DNA from: Neolewinella marina
GTDB lineage: Bacteria > Bacteroidota > Bacteroidia > Chitinophagales > Saprospiraceae
Direction: 5' to 3'
Length of the DNA: 64,000 nucleotides
Assembly: GCF_002631205.1 (NCBI RefSeq)
Contig: NZ_PDLO01000001.1
Location: forward strand, 992,001 to 1,056,000
The notes below the pieces were generated by a model. It was given only the letters and a program-made list of their open reading frames with translations, searched no databases and had not been told where the DNA came from. This document shows, piece after piece, positions 33,565 through 42,496 of this stretch (positions are counted from its first letter, which is position 1; each line of letters opens with the position of its first letter). The position numbers and the translations under genes are program-made.

Positions 33565-34500
33565 ATGATGCAGACCGACCACCTTCGCTCTTCCTCCCTC
33601 CAGACGCTGGTAGAAAACCGTACCACTTACTGCCTGGAGTCACTTGAATTGAACCTTTTTGAGACCCACGCATCGGCGGCGGCGGTGGAACTTCGCTTCG
33701 ACCAGCCGGTACTGGCCAGCATGATCCGCGGCCGCAAGATCATGCACCTGCGCAACGAACCGGGCTTCGCCTTCCTGCCCGGCGAATCGATCCTCCTGCC
33801 CGCCGGAGAGCGAATGGTGATTGACTTTCCCGACGCCACCGAGCGGCAACCGACCAAGTGCCTCGCCCTGGCCATCGACGACGGGGAGGTGAATCAGGTG
33901 GTGCAGTTCCTGAACGAGCAACGCCCCCGCACCGACGGAGCGGAGTGGTCAGCCACCGACTACAACTTCCACTTCACCCAGCAGCCGGCGATCACCCAGC
34001 TCCTGCAGCGGCTCGTCTTTCTCTGCGCGGAGGACCACCCCTCCAAGGACCTGTTCGTCCAGATGCACCTGCGGGAGTTGCTCATCCGCGTCCTTCAGTC
34101 GGAATCCCGCCAGCAGCTCCTCCGCATTCCCGACGGGCAACGGCCGGCCGATAATCCCCTCGCCGTCGTGGTGAACTACGTGCGCAACCACCTGGACGAA
34201 AAGCTCACGGTGGCCCGCCTCAGCCGACTGGCCTGCATGAGTGAATCTGCCTTCTACCGGGCCTTCCGCCAGGAACTGGACTGCTCCCCCGTGGAATTCA
34301 TCAACCAGGAGCGGCTCAAGCTCGCGGCGAGCCTGCTGCTGGACCCCTCACGGAGTATCCGGGAGGTGGCCCTGCGCTGCGGATTCAACAGCGTCAGCTA
34401 CTTCACCCGGCAATTTGGAGAGCATTTTGGCAAAAGTCCGGGCGTCTATCAATCGGAGCGGACTACTCCGGCCGGCCGTCCCAGTACTGCCGGTAAGTAG
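33565..34500 (+). CDS. AraC family transcriptional regulator
   Basis: The 311-residue protein has an N-terminal cupin-like effector domain (about 1-190) of the AraC_N type and a C-terminal AraC DNA-binding domain with two helix-turn-helix units: LTVARLSRLACMSESAFYRAF and RSIREVALRCGFNSVSYFTRQF, closing with FGKSPGVYQ. Start 33565 (MMQTDHLRSS) is preferred to upstream ATGs at 33472 and 33517 because a -7 box and an inverted repeat occupy the intervening DNA. Divergent position suggests it activates the aldehyde dehydrogenase-DUF779 pair in response to an aldehyde or alcohol. Its 3' end overlaps the convergent DUF6155 gene by 38 nt. Confidence 0.9.
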   Translation: MMQTDHLRSSSLQTLVENRTTYCLESLELNLFETHASAAAVELRFDQPVLASMIRGRKIMHLRNEPGFAFLPGESILLPAGERMVIDFPDATERQPTKCLALAIDDGEVNQVVQFLNEQRPRTDGAEWSATDYNFHFTQQPAITQLLQRLVFLCAEDHPSKDLFVQMHLRELLIRVLQSESRQQLLRIPDGQRPADNPLAVVVNYVRNHLDEKLTVARLSRLACMSESAFYRAFRQELDCSPVEFINQERLKLAASLLLDPSRSIREVALRCGFNSVSYFTRQFGEHFGKSPGVYQSERTTPAGRPSTAGK

Positions 34501-34981
34501 GGTAAAAGCTGTAGCGGTGGTCGCGGCGCTCGCGTTCGAACAATTCCGCCAGCAGCCGGGCACCCTCGGCGAAGTAATCCAGCAGCACCTCCCGCTCAGC
34601 CAGCTCACAGGCTTCCTGAAAGGCCTTGACGGTGCTGTCGTGGTAGGCCTCGCTGTCTACCCGGCGGGCGCCGAGGTACTCGGCCATCAGTTCCGCGCGG
34701 TAGAAGTGGAGTTCCACCAGGTCCTTGGGGTGGATGGATACCTCGGCAAATTTCTTGATGATCTTGCGCGACTGTGAGCGGCCGCGCTTTCCCCGTCCGC
34801 GGGCCGGAAAGAACACCTTGCGGAGGGCATCCTTGTACTTGTCGATGACCACTTTCGGGTCGCCGAGCTCCATACGGTAATACTCCCGCAGTACCGGAAA
34901 CCGGCCGTAGAGGCGCTCGAGTTCCTCCCGCAATTCCTCCTCGGTAAGGTGGTTGATGTATTTGTTGAAATCCCGTTTCAT
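34463..34981 (-). CDS. DUF6155 family protein
   Basis: The 172-residue, highly charged helical protein begins MKRDFNKYINHLTEEELREE and contains LYGRFPVLREYYRMEL and KKFAEVSIHPKDLVELHFYR, which resemble the DUF6155 family of Bacteroidota and Firmicutes. No function is known for the family. The ATG at 34981 fits family length; one at 35005 adds eight residues. It overlaps the AraC gene by 38 nt at the 3' ends. Confidence 0.7.
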   Translation of the reverse strand: MKRDFNKYINHLTEEELREELERLYGRFPVLREYYRMELGDPKVVIDKYKDALRKVFFPARGRGKRGRSQSRKIIKKFAEVSIHPKDLVELHFYRAELMAEYLGARRVDSEAYHDSTVKAFQEACELAEREVLLDYFAEGARLLAELFERERRDHRYSFYPTYRQYWDGRPE

Positions 34982-35018
34982 GGGCCTTAAGGTAAGCTCG
35001 TCCATGCCTCAATCCATA

Positions 35019-35033
35019 GACGACTAAGTCGTC
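35019..35033. repeat. Small palindrome adjoining the 54-bp palindrome
   Basis: GACGACT-A-AGTCGTC is a perfect 7-bp inverted repeat. It repeats the GACGACT core found at the centre of the neighbouring 54-bp palindrome. Confidence 0.7.
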
Positions 35034-35084
35034 CATGCTAAAGTGGTCGGACGACTATAGTCGTCCGACCACTTTAGCATGGAC
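35031..35084. repeat. 54-bp perfect palindrome between divergent genes
   Basis: Bases 35031-35057 are the exact reverse complement of 35058-35084, with the centre at TA/TA and no spacer. The outer arm reads GTCCATGCTAAAG and the core GGACGACTATAGTCGTCC. It lies between the divergent DUF6155 and YdeI-like genes, ending 10 bp before the -7 element of the latter. Confidence 0.95.
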
Positions 35085-35093
35085 CAGCCTCCC

Positions 35094-35101
35094 TATCTTT
35101 C
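35094..35101 (+). promoter_or_regulatory. -7-like element of the YdeI/DUF1905 gene
   Basis: TATCTTTC is one base from TAnnTTTG and ends 3 nt before the ATG at 35105, giving a probable leaderless mRNA. The -33 region falls within the right arm of the 54-bp palindrome. Confidence 0.45.
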
Positions 35102-35104
35102 CGT

Positions 35105-35635
35105 ATGCCTACCCTCACCCTGCCCCTCACCACCGCCAACGATGGTACCGAGTACGGTGCCGTCTACTTCAACGTGCTGAAGATTCCCGCCGCGGCCGTC
35201 CGGGAGATCCTCGACCGCCCCCACAACGCCAACCGGGTGGTCTGCCGGATCAACGGTGAAGGTGTGATTCACCGCGGACTGATGCCCGATGGCCACGGCG
35301 ACTACATCCTGCTCATCAGCCAGGAGGTGAAGAAGCAGTTCGGACTGGCGGACGGTGAAGATGTCACCATCCACCTCACCCCAGACGACAGCGACTACGG
35401 CACCCCCCTACCCGCGGAGGCGGCGGAACTCTGGGAAATCGACCCCGAAGCCCGAGAGGTCTTCCACACCCTCACCCCCGGCAAGCAACGCAACCTCCTC
35501 CTGCTCATCGACAAACTGAAACGCCCCGACTCCCGCGCCAAAAAGGCCGTTCAGATCCACGAGTACCTGAAGGCGGTCAACGGCAAGCTCGACTACCGGG
35601 AACTGAACGCCTGGATCAAGGCCGACAACCGCTAG
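35105..35635 (+). CDS. YdeI/OmpD-associated family protein with DUF1905 domain
   Basis: The 176-residue protein has an N-terminal DUF1905 beta-barrel-like domain (GTEYGAVYFNVLKIPAAAVREIL...VVCRINGEGVIHRGLMPDG) and a C-terminal YdeI/OmpD-associated helical domain (FHTLTPGKQRNLLLLIDKLKRPDSRAKKAVQIHEYL). Proteins with this pair of domains are widespread and have been loosely connected to bacteriocin protection; a defined activity is not known. It is a probable single-gene transcript with its promoter against the 54-bp palindrome. Confidence 0.82.
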   Translation: MPTLTLPLTTANDGTEYGAVYFNVLKIPAAAVREILDRPHNANRVVCRINGEGVIHRGLMPDGHGDYILLISQEVKKQFGLADGEDVTIHLTPDDSDYGTPLPAEAAELWEIDPEAREVFHTLTPGKQRNLLLLIDKLKRPDSRAKKAVQIHEYLKAVNGKLDYRELNAWIKADNR

Positions 35636-35715
35636 CCCGTCCGGCCATTCGGGGAAATCCGCGGCACCCGCGCTCCGACGCCCCGGGTGGGTTATATTGG
35701 ATCCAAATCCAACAT

Positions 35716-38700
35716 ATGAACAAGCTCGCCACGCTAATTGCCTGCCTCCTGATCTTCCCCCTGTTCACTTCTCAACTGAGCGGACAGGGCGCCGCCGATA
35801 CCAGCCGCAGCGACCGGTTTGCCAGCCTGGAGTTCCGCAACATCGGGCCCTTCCGCGGTGGGCGCAGTAACGCCGTCACCGGCGTACCCGGCCACCCCAT
35901 GCGCTACTACTTCGGGGGCGTAGGCGGCGGCATCTACCGCAGCGACGATGCCGGCATGAGCTGGCGTAACATCTCCGACGGCCAGCTGAATACCGGCTCT
36001 ATCGGGGCACTCACCGTAGCCCCGAGCGACCCCAACGTAATCTACGCCGGCACCGGCGAGCACGCCGTGCGGGGCGTCATGACCTCGGCCGGCGACGGGG
36101 TGTACCGCTCCACCGACGCCGGGGCCACCTGGCAACACCTCGGCCTCCGGAACAGCCGCCACATCGCTGAAATTGTGGTCCATCCCCACAACCCCGACCA
36201 TGTCTACGTAGCGGTGCAGGGGGCCGTCCACGGTGACAGCGAGGACCGCGGCATCTACCGCAGTACCGACGGTGGGCAGCACTGGGAGCGGTTGTTCTAC
36301 GTGGACGCCACCACCGGGGCCGCCGACCTGAGCATGGACCCCACCAATCCGCGCATCCTCTACGCCGGCATGTGGGACCACCGCCGCTACCCCTGGACCG
36401 TCCGCAGCGGTGGCCCGGGCAGCGGACTGTACAAATCCACCGACGGCGGCAACAGCTGGAACCGCCTCACCGAAGGCCTCCCTGACACCCTGGGCAAGGT
36501 GGCCGTCTCGGTCAGCCCCGCCAACCCCGACCGCGTATACGCCAACCTGGAAGCCGCCGGTGAGCGGGGCGGCGTCTACCGTAGCGACGACGGCGGCAAA
36601 AACTGGAAACAGGTCAGCAGCGACCGCGTAACGGTAGCCCGGGCCTGGTACTACATCGAAATCTTCGCCGACCCCGCCGACGCCAACGAGGTGTACGTAC
36701 TGAACGCCCCCGTACTCCGCTCCATCGACGGCGGGGCCTCCTTCTCCACCATTCCGGTGGGCCACGGCGACCAGCACGACCTGTGGATCAATCCCGACAA
36801 CCCGGATAATATGATTCTGGGTAACGACGGCGGAGCCACCATCACCTTCAACGGCGGCAAAAGCTGGAGTACCCAGAACAACCAGCCCACCGCCCAATTC
36901 TACCGGGTGATCACCGACAACCAGATGCCCTACCGCGTCTACGGTGGGCAGCAGGACAACAGCACCGTGGACATCGCCAGCCGCAGCCGGGGCCGGGGTA
37001 TCGGCGATGCCGACTGGCACCCCACCGCCGGCGGGGAAAGCGCCTTCCTGGCCTTTGACCCCGACAACCCCCGCTACGTGATGGGCGGCAGCTACCAGGG
37101 CAACATCTCCGTCTACGACGGGGAAACCGGCACGGAAGTGGACGTAATGGCCTACCCCGTGGCCGGATTGGCTACCCCGCCCGCCGAAATGAAGTACCGC
37201 TTTAACTGGAACGCCCCCATCGTGGCCCAGCCCCAGGACCCCAGCACCTTCTACCACGCCGGCAACCACGTCCTGAAGTCCACCGACCTGGGCCGCAGCT
37301 GGCGGGAGATCAGCCCTGACCTCACCCGCAACGATACCACCAAACTGGTCGACGGCGGCGGCCCCTTCACCAACGAAGGCGCCGGGGGCGAGATCTACGG
37401 CACCATCAGCTACCTGGTGGCCAGCCCCCACCGGGCCGGTGAGCTCTGGGTGGGCACCGACGACGGCCGCGTGTGGCTCACCCGCAACGAAGGCGGCGAC
37501 TGGCAGGAGATCACCCCCCGCAACCTGGGCGAAAAGCTCGTCAACGCCATCGAAGTGTCGCCCCACGACCCCGCCACCGCCTACCTGGCGGTGATGAACT
37601 ACAAATTCAACGACTTCACCCCCGAGGCGTACAAGACCACCGACTACGGAAGGAGCTGGCAGCGGATCGACCAGGGCTTCGGCGAGGAGGAATTCGTGCG
37701 CGTCATCCGCGAGGATCCCAAACGCCCCGGCCTGCTCTATGCCGGCACCGAGCGGGGGCTCTACCTGTCCTTTAACGGTGGAAGCAGCTGGGAAAAGCCC
37801 CGCCTCAACCTCCCCGACGCACCGATCCTCGACCTGACCACCCGCGACAACGACCTGGTCGTGGCTACTTCCGGACGGGCCTTTTGGATCCTGGACGACC
37901 TCAGCGCCCTCCAGCAGACGGGCGGGAAAATGCCGGAGGCGCTGACCATCTTCCAGCCCAAACCCACTTACCGCTACAACTTTTCCACTCCGTCCTCCGC
38001 CCCAGGGGACGAGGGGCAAAACCCGGCCAGCGGCATCATTTTCGATTATTACCTGCATTCCGTTGCCGACAGCACCCGGCTCACGCTGGAGGTACTCAAC
38101 CCCGCCGGTGAGGTGATCCGCAGCTACACCAACCAGCTGGCCAAGGCCAAAAGCTGGCCCGGCGGCCCGCCGGCCGCCTCCGCCCTGCCCGCCAAGGCCG
38201 GCTTGAACCGGTTCAACTGGGACCTGCGCCGCGCTACCCTGCCCGCCGTCGACGGCATCTTCGTCCTGGGCGACTACCGCGGTAGCCTTGTAGGACCGGG
38301 CACCTATACCCTGCGGCTGTCCACCGACGGCGACACCGTCAGGACCAACGCCGAACTGCTCCCCGACCCCAACCTGTCCACGCCGGCGTCCGCCTACGCC
38401 GCCCAGCAAGAGTTGCTGACCACCGCCGAAGCCACCGTCCGCGACATACACCATTCGGTCAACCGCATGCGCCGCGTACGCGAGCAGGTCCGGGCCCTCA
38501 ACAACAGCCTTAAAGAAGTCTCGGGCACCGATAACCTGATCGCCCAGGGAGAGGAAATCGTAAAACGGATTACGGAATGGGAGGAAAACCTCATCCAGCC
38601 GGACCAGAAGACCTTCCAGGACGTCATCAACTTCCCCAACCGCCTCAACGCCGAACTGATGGACCTGAAGAGCCGGGTGGACGGTGCCGTTCCCGTCGTG

Positions 38701-38871
38701 ACCGAAGGCGCCCAACGGCGCCTCGAGGAACTGACGGCCGACTGGCAGCGGTACCGCCAGGTACTGGACCGCATCGTGGCCGAGGACGTGGCGGCCTTCA
38801 ACGCCCGCTACCGCGAGCTCAACCTGCCGGCGGTCATCGTACCCCCCGCTGCGGAGGAGACCCGGCGGTAA
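35716..38871 (+). CDS. Exported BNR/sortilin-like beta-propeller protein
   Basis: The 1051-residue protein has a signal peptide (MNKLATLIACLLIFPLFTSQ) and many BNR/Asp-box repeats, each with S-x-D-x-G-x-x-W, such as SDDAGMSWRN, STDAGATWQH, STDGGQHWER and STDGGNSWNR. These form two seven- or ten-bladed propellers as in VPS10/sortilin and xyloglucanase-like proteins. Residues from about 750 carry a small beta domain and a helical tail. There is no T9SS sorting domain, so a periplasmic or outer-membrane location is likely. Homologues are named glycosyl hydrolase, but no catalytic residues can be pointed to; substrate is unknown. Upstream TATATTGG (35694-35701) is a possible variant -7 element. 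Confidence 0.82.
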   Translation: MNKLATLIACLLIFPLFTSQLSGQGAADTSRSDRFASLEFRNIGPFRGGRSNAVTGVPGHPMRYYFGGVGGGIYRSDDAGMSWRNISDGQLNTGSIGALTVAPSDPNVIYAGTGEHAVRGVMTSAGDGVYRSTDAGATWQHLGLRNSRHIAEIVVHPHNPDHVYVAVQGAVHGDSEDRGIYRSTDGGQHWERLFYVDATTGAADLSMDPTNPRILYAGMWDHRRYPWTVRSGGPGSGLYKSTDGGNSWNRLTEGLPDTLGKVAVSVSPANPDRVYANLEAAGERGGVYRSDDGGKNWKQVSSDRVTVARAWYYIEIFADPADANEVYVLNAPVLRSIDGGASFSTIPVGHGDQHDLWINPDNPDNMILGNDGGATITFNGGKSWSTQNNQPTAQFYRVITDNQMPYRVYGGQQDNSTVDIASRSRGRGIGDADWHPTAGGESAFLAFDPDNPRYVMGGSYQGNISVYDGETGTEVDVMAYPVAGLATPPAEMKYRFNWNAPIVAQPQDPSTFYHAGNHVLKSTDLGRSWREISPDLTRNDTTKLVDGGGPFTNEGAGGEIYGTISYLVASPHRAGELWVGTDDGRVWLTRNEGGDWQEITPRNLGEKLVNAIEVSPHDPATAYLAVMNYKFNDFTPEAYKTTDYGRSWQRIDQGFGEEEFVRVIREDPKRPGLLYAGTERGLYLSFNGGSSWEKPRLNLPDAPILDLTTRDNDLVVATSGRAFWILDDLSALQQTGGKMPEALTIFQPKPTYRYNFSTPSSAPGDEGQNPASGIIFDYYLHSVADSTRLTLEVLNPAGEVIRSYTNQLAKAKSWPGGPPAASALPAKAGLNRFNWDLRRATLPAVDGIFVLGDYRGSLVGPGTYTLRLSTDGDTVRTNAELLPDPNLSTPASAYAAQQELLTTAEATVRDIHHSVNRMRRVREQVRALNNSLKEVSGTDNLIAQGEEIVKRITEWEENLIQPDQKTFQDVINFPNRLNAELMDLKSRVDGAVPVVTEGAQRRLEELTADWQRYRQVLDRIVAEDVAAFNARYRELNLPAVIVPPAAEETRR

Positions 38872-38872
38872 C

Positions 38873-40657
38873 CTAGGCCGCCTCGATCCATTCGTCCACC
38901 TTCCGCTCGAGTACGTTGAGGGGCAGGCAGCCGCCCTCCAGGACCAGGTCGTGGAAGGCCCGGATGTCGAAATCGTTGCCCAGCTCCGCTTCGGCGCGGG
39001 CCCGCAATTCGAGAATTTTCAGCTGGCCGACCTTGTAGCTCAGGGCCTGGCCGGGTATGGCCATGTAGCGTTCGATCTCCGCGATGATGCTGGCTTCGCT
39101 CTCCGCTTCGTTCTCCAGGCTGTACTGGATGGCCTGTTCCCGGCTCCACCCCTTGCTGTGGATGCCGGTGTCGACAACCAGCCGGATGGCCCGGTGCATT
39201 TCCGCGCTCAGCATGCCGAAGTACTGGTAGGGGTCCTCGTAGAGGCCCAGCTCCTTGCCGAGGCTCTCGCAGTACAGCGCCCAGCCCTCGCCGTAGGCGC
39301 TGTACCAGAGGTTGCGGCGGAAGTCGGGCAGCGCCTCGTTCTCCTGCGTCAGGCTGATCTGATAGTGGTGGCCGGGAATGGCTTCGTGGAGGAAGAGGTC
39401 CTCGTCGCTGAAGGTATTGTACTCCTCCACCTTGGGGATGGGCACGTAAAAGATGCCCGGGCGGCTACCGTCCTGGCTTCCCGGATTGTACTCGGCTGAA
39501 GCGCTGGCCTCGCGGAAGGCCTCGGTACGGCGCACCTCGAACTCGGTCTTGGGCACCTTGTTGAACAGCTTCTCCAGCTGCGGCTTCATCCGGTCGTAGA
39601 TGTCGTTGAAGTTGGCGATCACCTCATCCGGGCTGTCGAAGGGCATAAGCTCCGGCTTCGTGCGCACGTAATCGAAGAAGGCCTGGAGGTCGCCCTCGAA
39701 GCCGACTTCCTGCTTCACCTTCTCCATCTCCGACCGCAGCCGGGCGACTTCGCTCAGGCCGAGTTCGTGGATCTCTTCGGCCGACATGTCGGTGGTCGTA
39801 TACAGCTTGATGAGGTAATCGTAGTAGGCCTTGCCGCGGGGGATCTCGGCGATGCCGCTGCTTTCCCGGGTCTGGGGCAAATATTCATCGCGCACGTACT
39901 GGGTCAGGTTGGTGAATAACGGAATGATCCGCTGCCCCACCATGCCCCGGAAAGCGCCCTGCAGCCTTTCCCGTTCCTCCGTAGGGAAGGTATCCGGGAT
40001 CATCGTGGCGGGGCTGTAGAAGAGGTGGTCCTCCAGGGGCTCGGCCGCCAGGCTTTCCAGCTGGGGCAGCAGCTTCAGGGCCAGGGCCCGCGGCAGCACG
40101 TAGCCCTTGGCGGCACCCCGTTCCAGGTTTACCCGGGCGGTGTCCATCATCGTGGCGAAATCGTCTACCCGCGCCAGCCAGTTGTCGTAGTCTTCCACCG
40201 TCCGGAAGGGCTGGGCCCCCTCACCGCTGGCCAACTGACCAAAGGCCAGGTGGATGCCGCTGAACTGATCCAGGGGCAGCAGTTCGGTAGCGAAATCGGC
40301 CCCCTGCAGGGCCATATTGAGCTCCCACTCCAGCACGTCGTAGCTCACCTGGTCGGTGGGGTCCAGGGCGCGGCGGTTGATGCCCCCCAGGCGGCGTAGG
40401 AAGTCCTGGTAGAACCCGCGACTCTCGGCCTTGTAATCCTGGGAAAGCAGGTTGGGCATCCGGTCGTTGTAGCGGTCGTCGCCGAGGTAGGTGGCTTCCA
40501 GGGGGTTCAGTTGCAGCCGCGCTTCCTGGTAGTTTTCCAGCAGTTCGGCGAACTCGGCCCCGACGGCTTCGTCGGGGGTGGCCGCGGCGGGGGGATCTTC
40601 GCTACAGCCGGTAATCAGCAGGAGGAACAGGAGGGCGAGGGGGAGGAATTGTTTCAT
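38873..40657 (-). CDS. DUF885 lipoprotein (putative zinc peptidase)
   Basis: The 594-residue protein starts with a lipoprotein signal (LALLFLLLITGCSED, lipobox ITGC) and is a DUF885 member. It has the putative zinc site HEAIPGHHYQ followed downstream by the EGWALYCESLGKELGLYEDPYQYFG segment. DUF885 proteins resemble M32/M3-like carboxypeptidases and are predicted to be peptidases; the substrate is unknown. ATG 40657 is favoured over 40663 by the signal sequence. It converges with the propeller gene with one nucleotide between the stop codons. Confidence 0.88.
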   Translation of the reverse strand: MKQFLPLALLFLLLITGCSEDPPAAATPDEAVGAEFAELLENYQEARLQLNPLEATYLGDDRYNDRMPNLLSQDYKAESRGFYQDFLRRLGGINRRALDPTDQVSYDVLEWELNMALQGADFATELLPLDQFSGIHLAFGQLASGEGAQPFRTVEDYDNWLARVDDFATMMDTARVNLERGAAKGYVLPRALALKLLPQLESLAAEPLEDHLFYSPATMIPDTFPTEERERLQGAFRGMVGQRIIPLFTNLTQYVRDEYLPQTRESSGIAEIPRGKAYYDYLIKLYTTTDMSAEEIHELGLSEVARLRSEMEKVKQEVGFEGDLQAFFDYVRTKPELMPFDSPDEVIANFNDIYDRMKPQLEKLFNKVPKTEFEVRRTEAFREASASAEYNPGSQDGSRPGIFYVPIPKVEEYNTFSDEDLFLHEAIPGHHYQISLTQENEALPDFRRNLWYSAYGEGWALYCESLGKELGLYEDPYQYFGMLSAEMHRAIRLVVDTGIHSKGWSREQAIQYSLENEAESEASIIAEIERYMAIPGQALSYKVGQLKILELRARAEAELGNDFDIRAFHDLVLEGGCLPLNVLERKVDEWIEAA

Positions 40658-40734
40658 GAGCATCCGTTAGGAGGGCCTAATATAGGGCGGGCGCGCAGGT
40701 GCCGGGAAACGGGATAAATGCCGGGGCCGGTCGC

Positions 40735-41247
40735 TCACTCCGTCGTCGTGTAGCTTATGTCCAGCACCGTCAGTTTGCGGAGTTCATTGCCGAGTCGGAA
40801 ATCGGCCGTCTCCCCCACCCTGAGGCCGGTGATGGCCCGGGCGATGGGCGCCGTGAAGCTGATCTTTTTCTCCCTGACGTTGGCCTCGTCGACCCCCACG
40901 ATCCGGAACTCCTGTACGCGGTTGCCGGGTTGCTGGCGGACTTTGACGCGGGCCCCGAAGCGCACCTCGTCCTGGGGCTGATCGGCGGGTTCCAGCACCC
41001 GGGCGGAAGCAATACGCTGGTTCAGGAGGTTGAGCTTGCCATCGATAACGGTGGCGGCCCGCCGGCGCTCGTCTTCGTTGTCGCCGGGCAGGTCCTGCTT
41101 TTCCGCTTCCAGCCGCGCGCGCTCCTCCTCCAAGGCGCGCAGGCCTGCCGGAGTTACGTAATTCGTCTCACCGGGGGGCAGCGGGGAGCGGGGCGGGATA
41201 ATGGGAAGTTCTTCCTGATCTGATTCCTTGACGAAGCCGCGGGACAT
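40735..41247 (-). CDS. GreA/GreB family transcription elongation factor
   Basis: The 170-residue protein begins SRGFVKESDQEELPIIPPRSPLPPG and has TPAGLRALEEERARLEAEK, the start of the coiled coil that enters the RNA polymerase secondary channel. The C-terminal FKBP-like domain contains VGVDEANVREKKISFTAPIARAITGLRVGE. The SRGFVKE start is typical of a GreB-like branch in Bacteroidota. It should rescue backtracked polymerase by stimulating transcript cleavage. The acidic tip (DNEDE near 56-60) is consistent with this. Confidence 0.88.
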   Translation of the reverse strand: MSRGFVKESDQEELPIIPPRSPLPPGETNYVTPAGLRALEEERARLEAEKQDLPGDNEDERRRAATVIDGKLNLLNQRIASARVLEPADQPQDEVRFGARVKVRQQPGNRVQEFRIVGVDEANVREKKISFTAPIARAITGLRVGETADFRLGNELRKLTVLDISYTTTE

Positions 41248-41350
41248 ATTAGATGCTTTTTCAAGGGAACGGCCGGCGGACGGGTCAGGTTTCGCGGGCG
41301 GGGGTGGCCCGGCGTCACGGGCGGGCCCAATTTGCCTATCATTGCACCCG

Positions 41351-42187
41351 ATGAGCGATCGCCTCCGGTACTGGATTTTCCGCCTGATCTCCGCCCTGCG
41401 CTGGTACGCCCGCGCGGGAACGCGATACGACGTGCACTCCCCCTTCCTGAGCGGGTTCGTACGCGAGGTGTACCGCGACGACCGCGATTATCACGGCTTT
41501 ACCGTCGTGAAGTCCATCCGTGCCTATTGGCGGGGACAGCAGCAGCGCGTCGGGCTGCGGCAACTCGGCGCCCCCAGCCGTACCACTTCGTCCACCGCCC
41601 GCTCCGCGGCCAGTCTGGTCAGCAGCAACGCCATCAACGACCGCTGCGGCCGCTTCCTTTTCCGCCTGACGCTCTGGGCGCGCCCCGAGCGCATCGTCGA
41701 ATTGGGCACCAACGCGGGCCTCTCCACCCTCTACCTCCACCTGGCCGACCGCCGCACGCCACTGTACACCGTAGAGGGCAATCCGGAAGTTGCGGCGCTG
41801 GCCCGGACCACCTTCGAGCGCGCCCGGGCTTCCTCCCAACTCCGGGCCTCCACCGCAACCTTTGCCGACTGGCTGGAGCGAGAACTGCCCCCCGCCCCCG
41901 CCCGACTCCTCGCTTTCCTGGACGGCGACCACCGCCACGCCCCGACGCTGGACTACGTAAACCGCCTGCTGGCGACGGCGACCGACGAGAGCGTGATCGT
42001 GGTGGCCGACATCCACTGGTCGCCAGGTATGGAAACGGCCTGGGCGGAACTCAAGGCCCACCCCCGGGTAACCGCATCGGTGGACGTATACCACTTTGGG
42101 ATCCTCTTTCTCCGGCCGGAATTGAGGGGGCCCCACCTCGCCCTGATCCGTACGCGGTTCAAGCCCTGGCGGGTGGGCTTCTTCTAG
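41351..42187 (+). CDS. SAM-dependent methyltransferase, class I
   Basis: The 278-residue protein has motif I in RIVELGTNAGLSTLYLHLA and an acidic residue ending the next strand (YTVEGNPEVAALA), followed by LLAFLDGDHRHAPTLDYV and VVADIHWSPGMETAW, a layout like O-methyltransferases of the class I fold. The N-terminal YARAGTRYDVHSPFLSGFVREV segment is characteristic of a Bacteroidota group often annotated only as methyltransferase. The substrate is unknown. The stop shares a CTAG with the convergent cbpM stop. Confidence 0.83.
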   Translation: MSDRLRYWIFRLISALRWYARAGTRYDVHSPFLSGFVREVYRDDRDYHGFTVVKSIRAYWRGQQQRVGLRQLGAPSRTTSSTARSAASLVSSNAINDRCGRFLFRLTLWARPERIVELGTNAGLSTLYLHLADRRTPLYTVEGNPEVAALARTTFERARASSQLRASTATFADWLERELPPAPARLLAFLDGDHRHAPTLDYVNRLLATATDESVIVVADIHWSPGMETAWAELKAHPRVTASVDVYHFGILFLRPELRGPHLALIRTRFKPWRVGFF

Positions 42188-42474
42188 CCCAGCTCGAAAT
42201 CGCCCCAGTCTTCCACCCGCCGGTGACGCTGGCGCTCGAGACGGTCGAGCAGCCGCAGGATGATGTCGATGCCCGCCGAGTTCACGCCCAGGTCGTTGCG
42301 CAACCGCAGCGCGCGTTCGATACGGGGAACCTGGTGTTCGGGGATCAGCACGATTTCCTGCTGCCGCTGCGCTTCGCAGATGCCCTGTTCGATGAACTCT
42401 TCCACCACGATCGTCTCGCAGCGGTGGAAGGTGCAGAATTGTTGGATGGTGATGTAGCCTACTCCTGGTTTCAT
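42184..42474 (-). CDS. cbpM: Chaperone modulator CbpM
   Basis: The 96-residue protein matches CbpM/MerR-like modulators of the DnaJ homologue CbpA: YITIQQFCTFHRCETIVVEEFIEQGI followed by PEHQVPRIERALRLRNDLGVNSAGIDIILRLLDRL. It binds the J domain of CbpA and restrains it. It lies 22 nt downstream of cbpA on the same strand, the usual operon. Confidence 0.88.
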   Translation of the reverse strand: MKPGVGYITIQQFCTFHRCETIVVEEFIEQGICEAQRQQEIVLIPEHQVPRIERALRLRNDLGVNSAGIDIILRLLDRLERQRHRRVEDWGDFELG

Positions 42475-42496
42475 GATCGCTTTGATTTATGGGCGC

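Noticed and set aside
35734-38715. 993-codon open frame antisense to the BNR propeller gene
   Set aside because: It arises from the third-position GC bias of the true gene; its product is low-complexity Gly/Val/Ala sequence.
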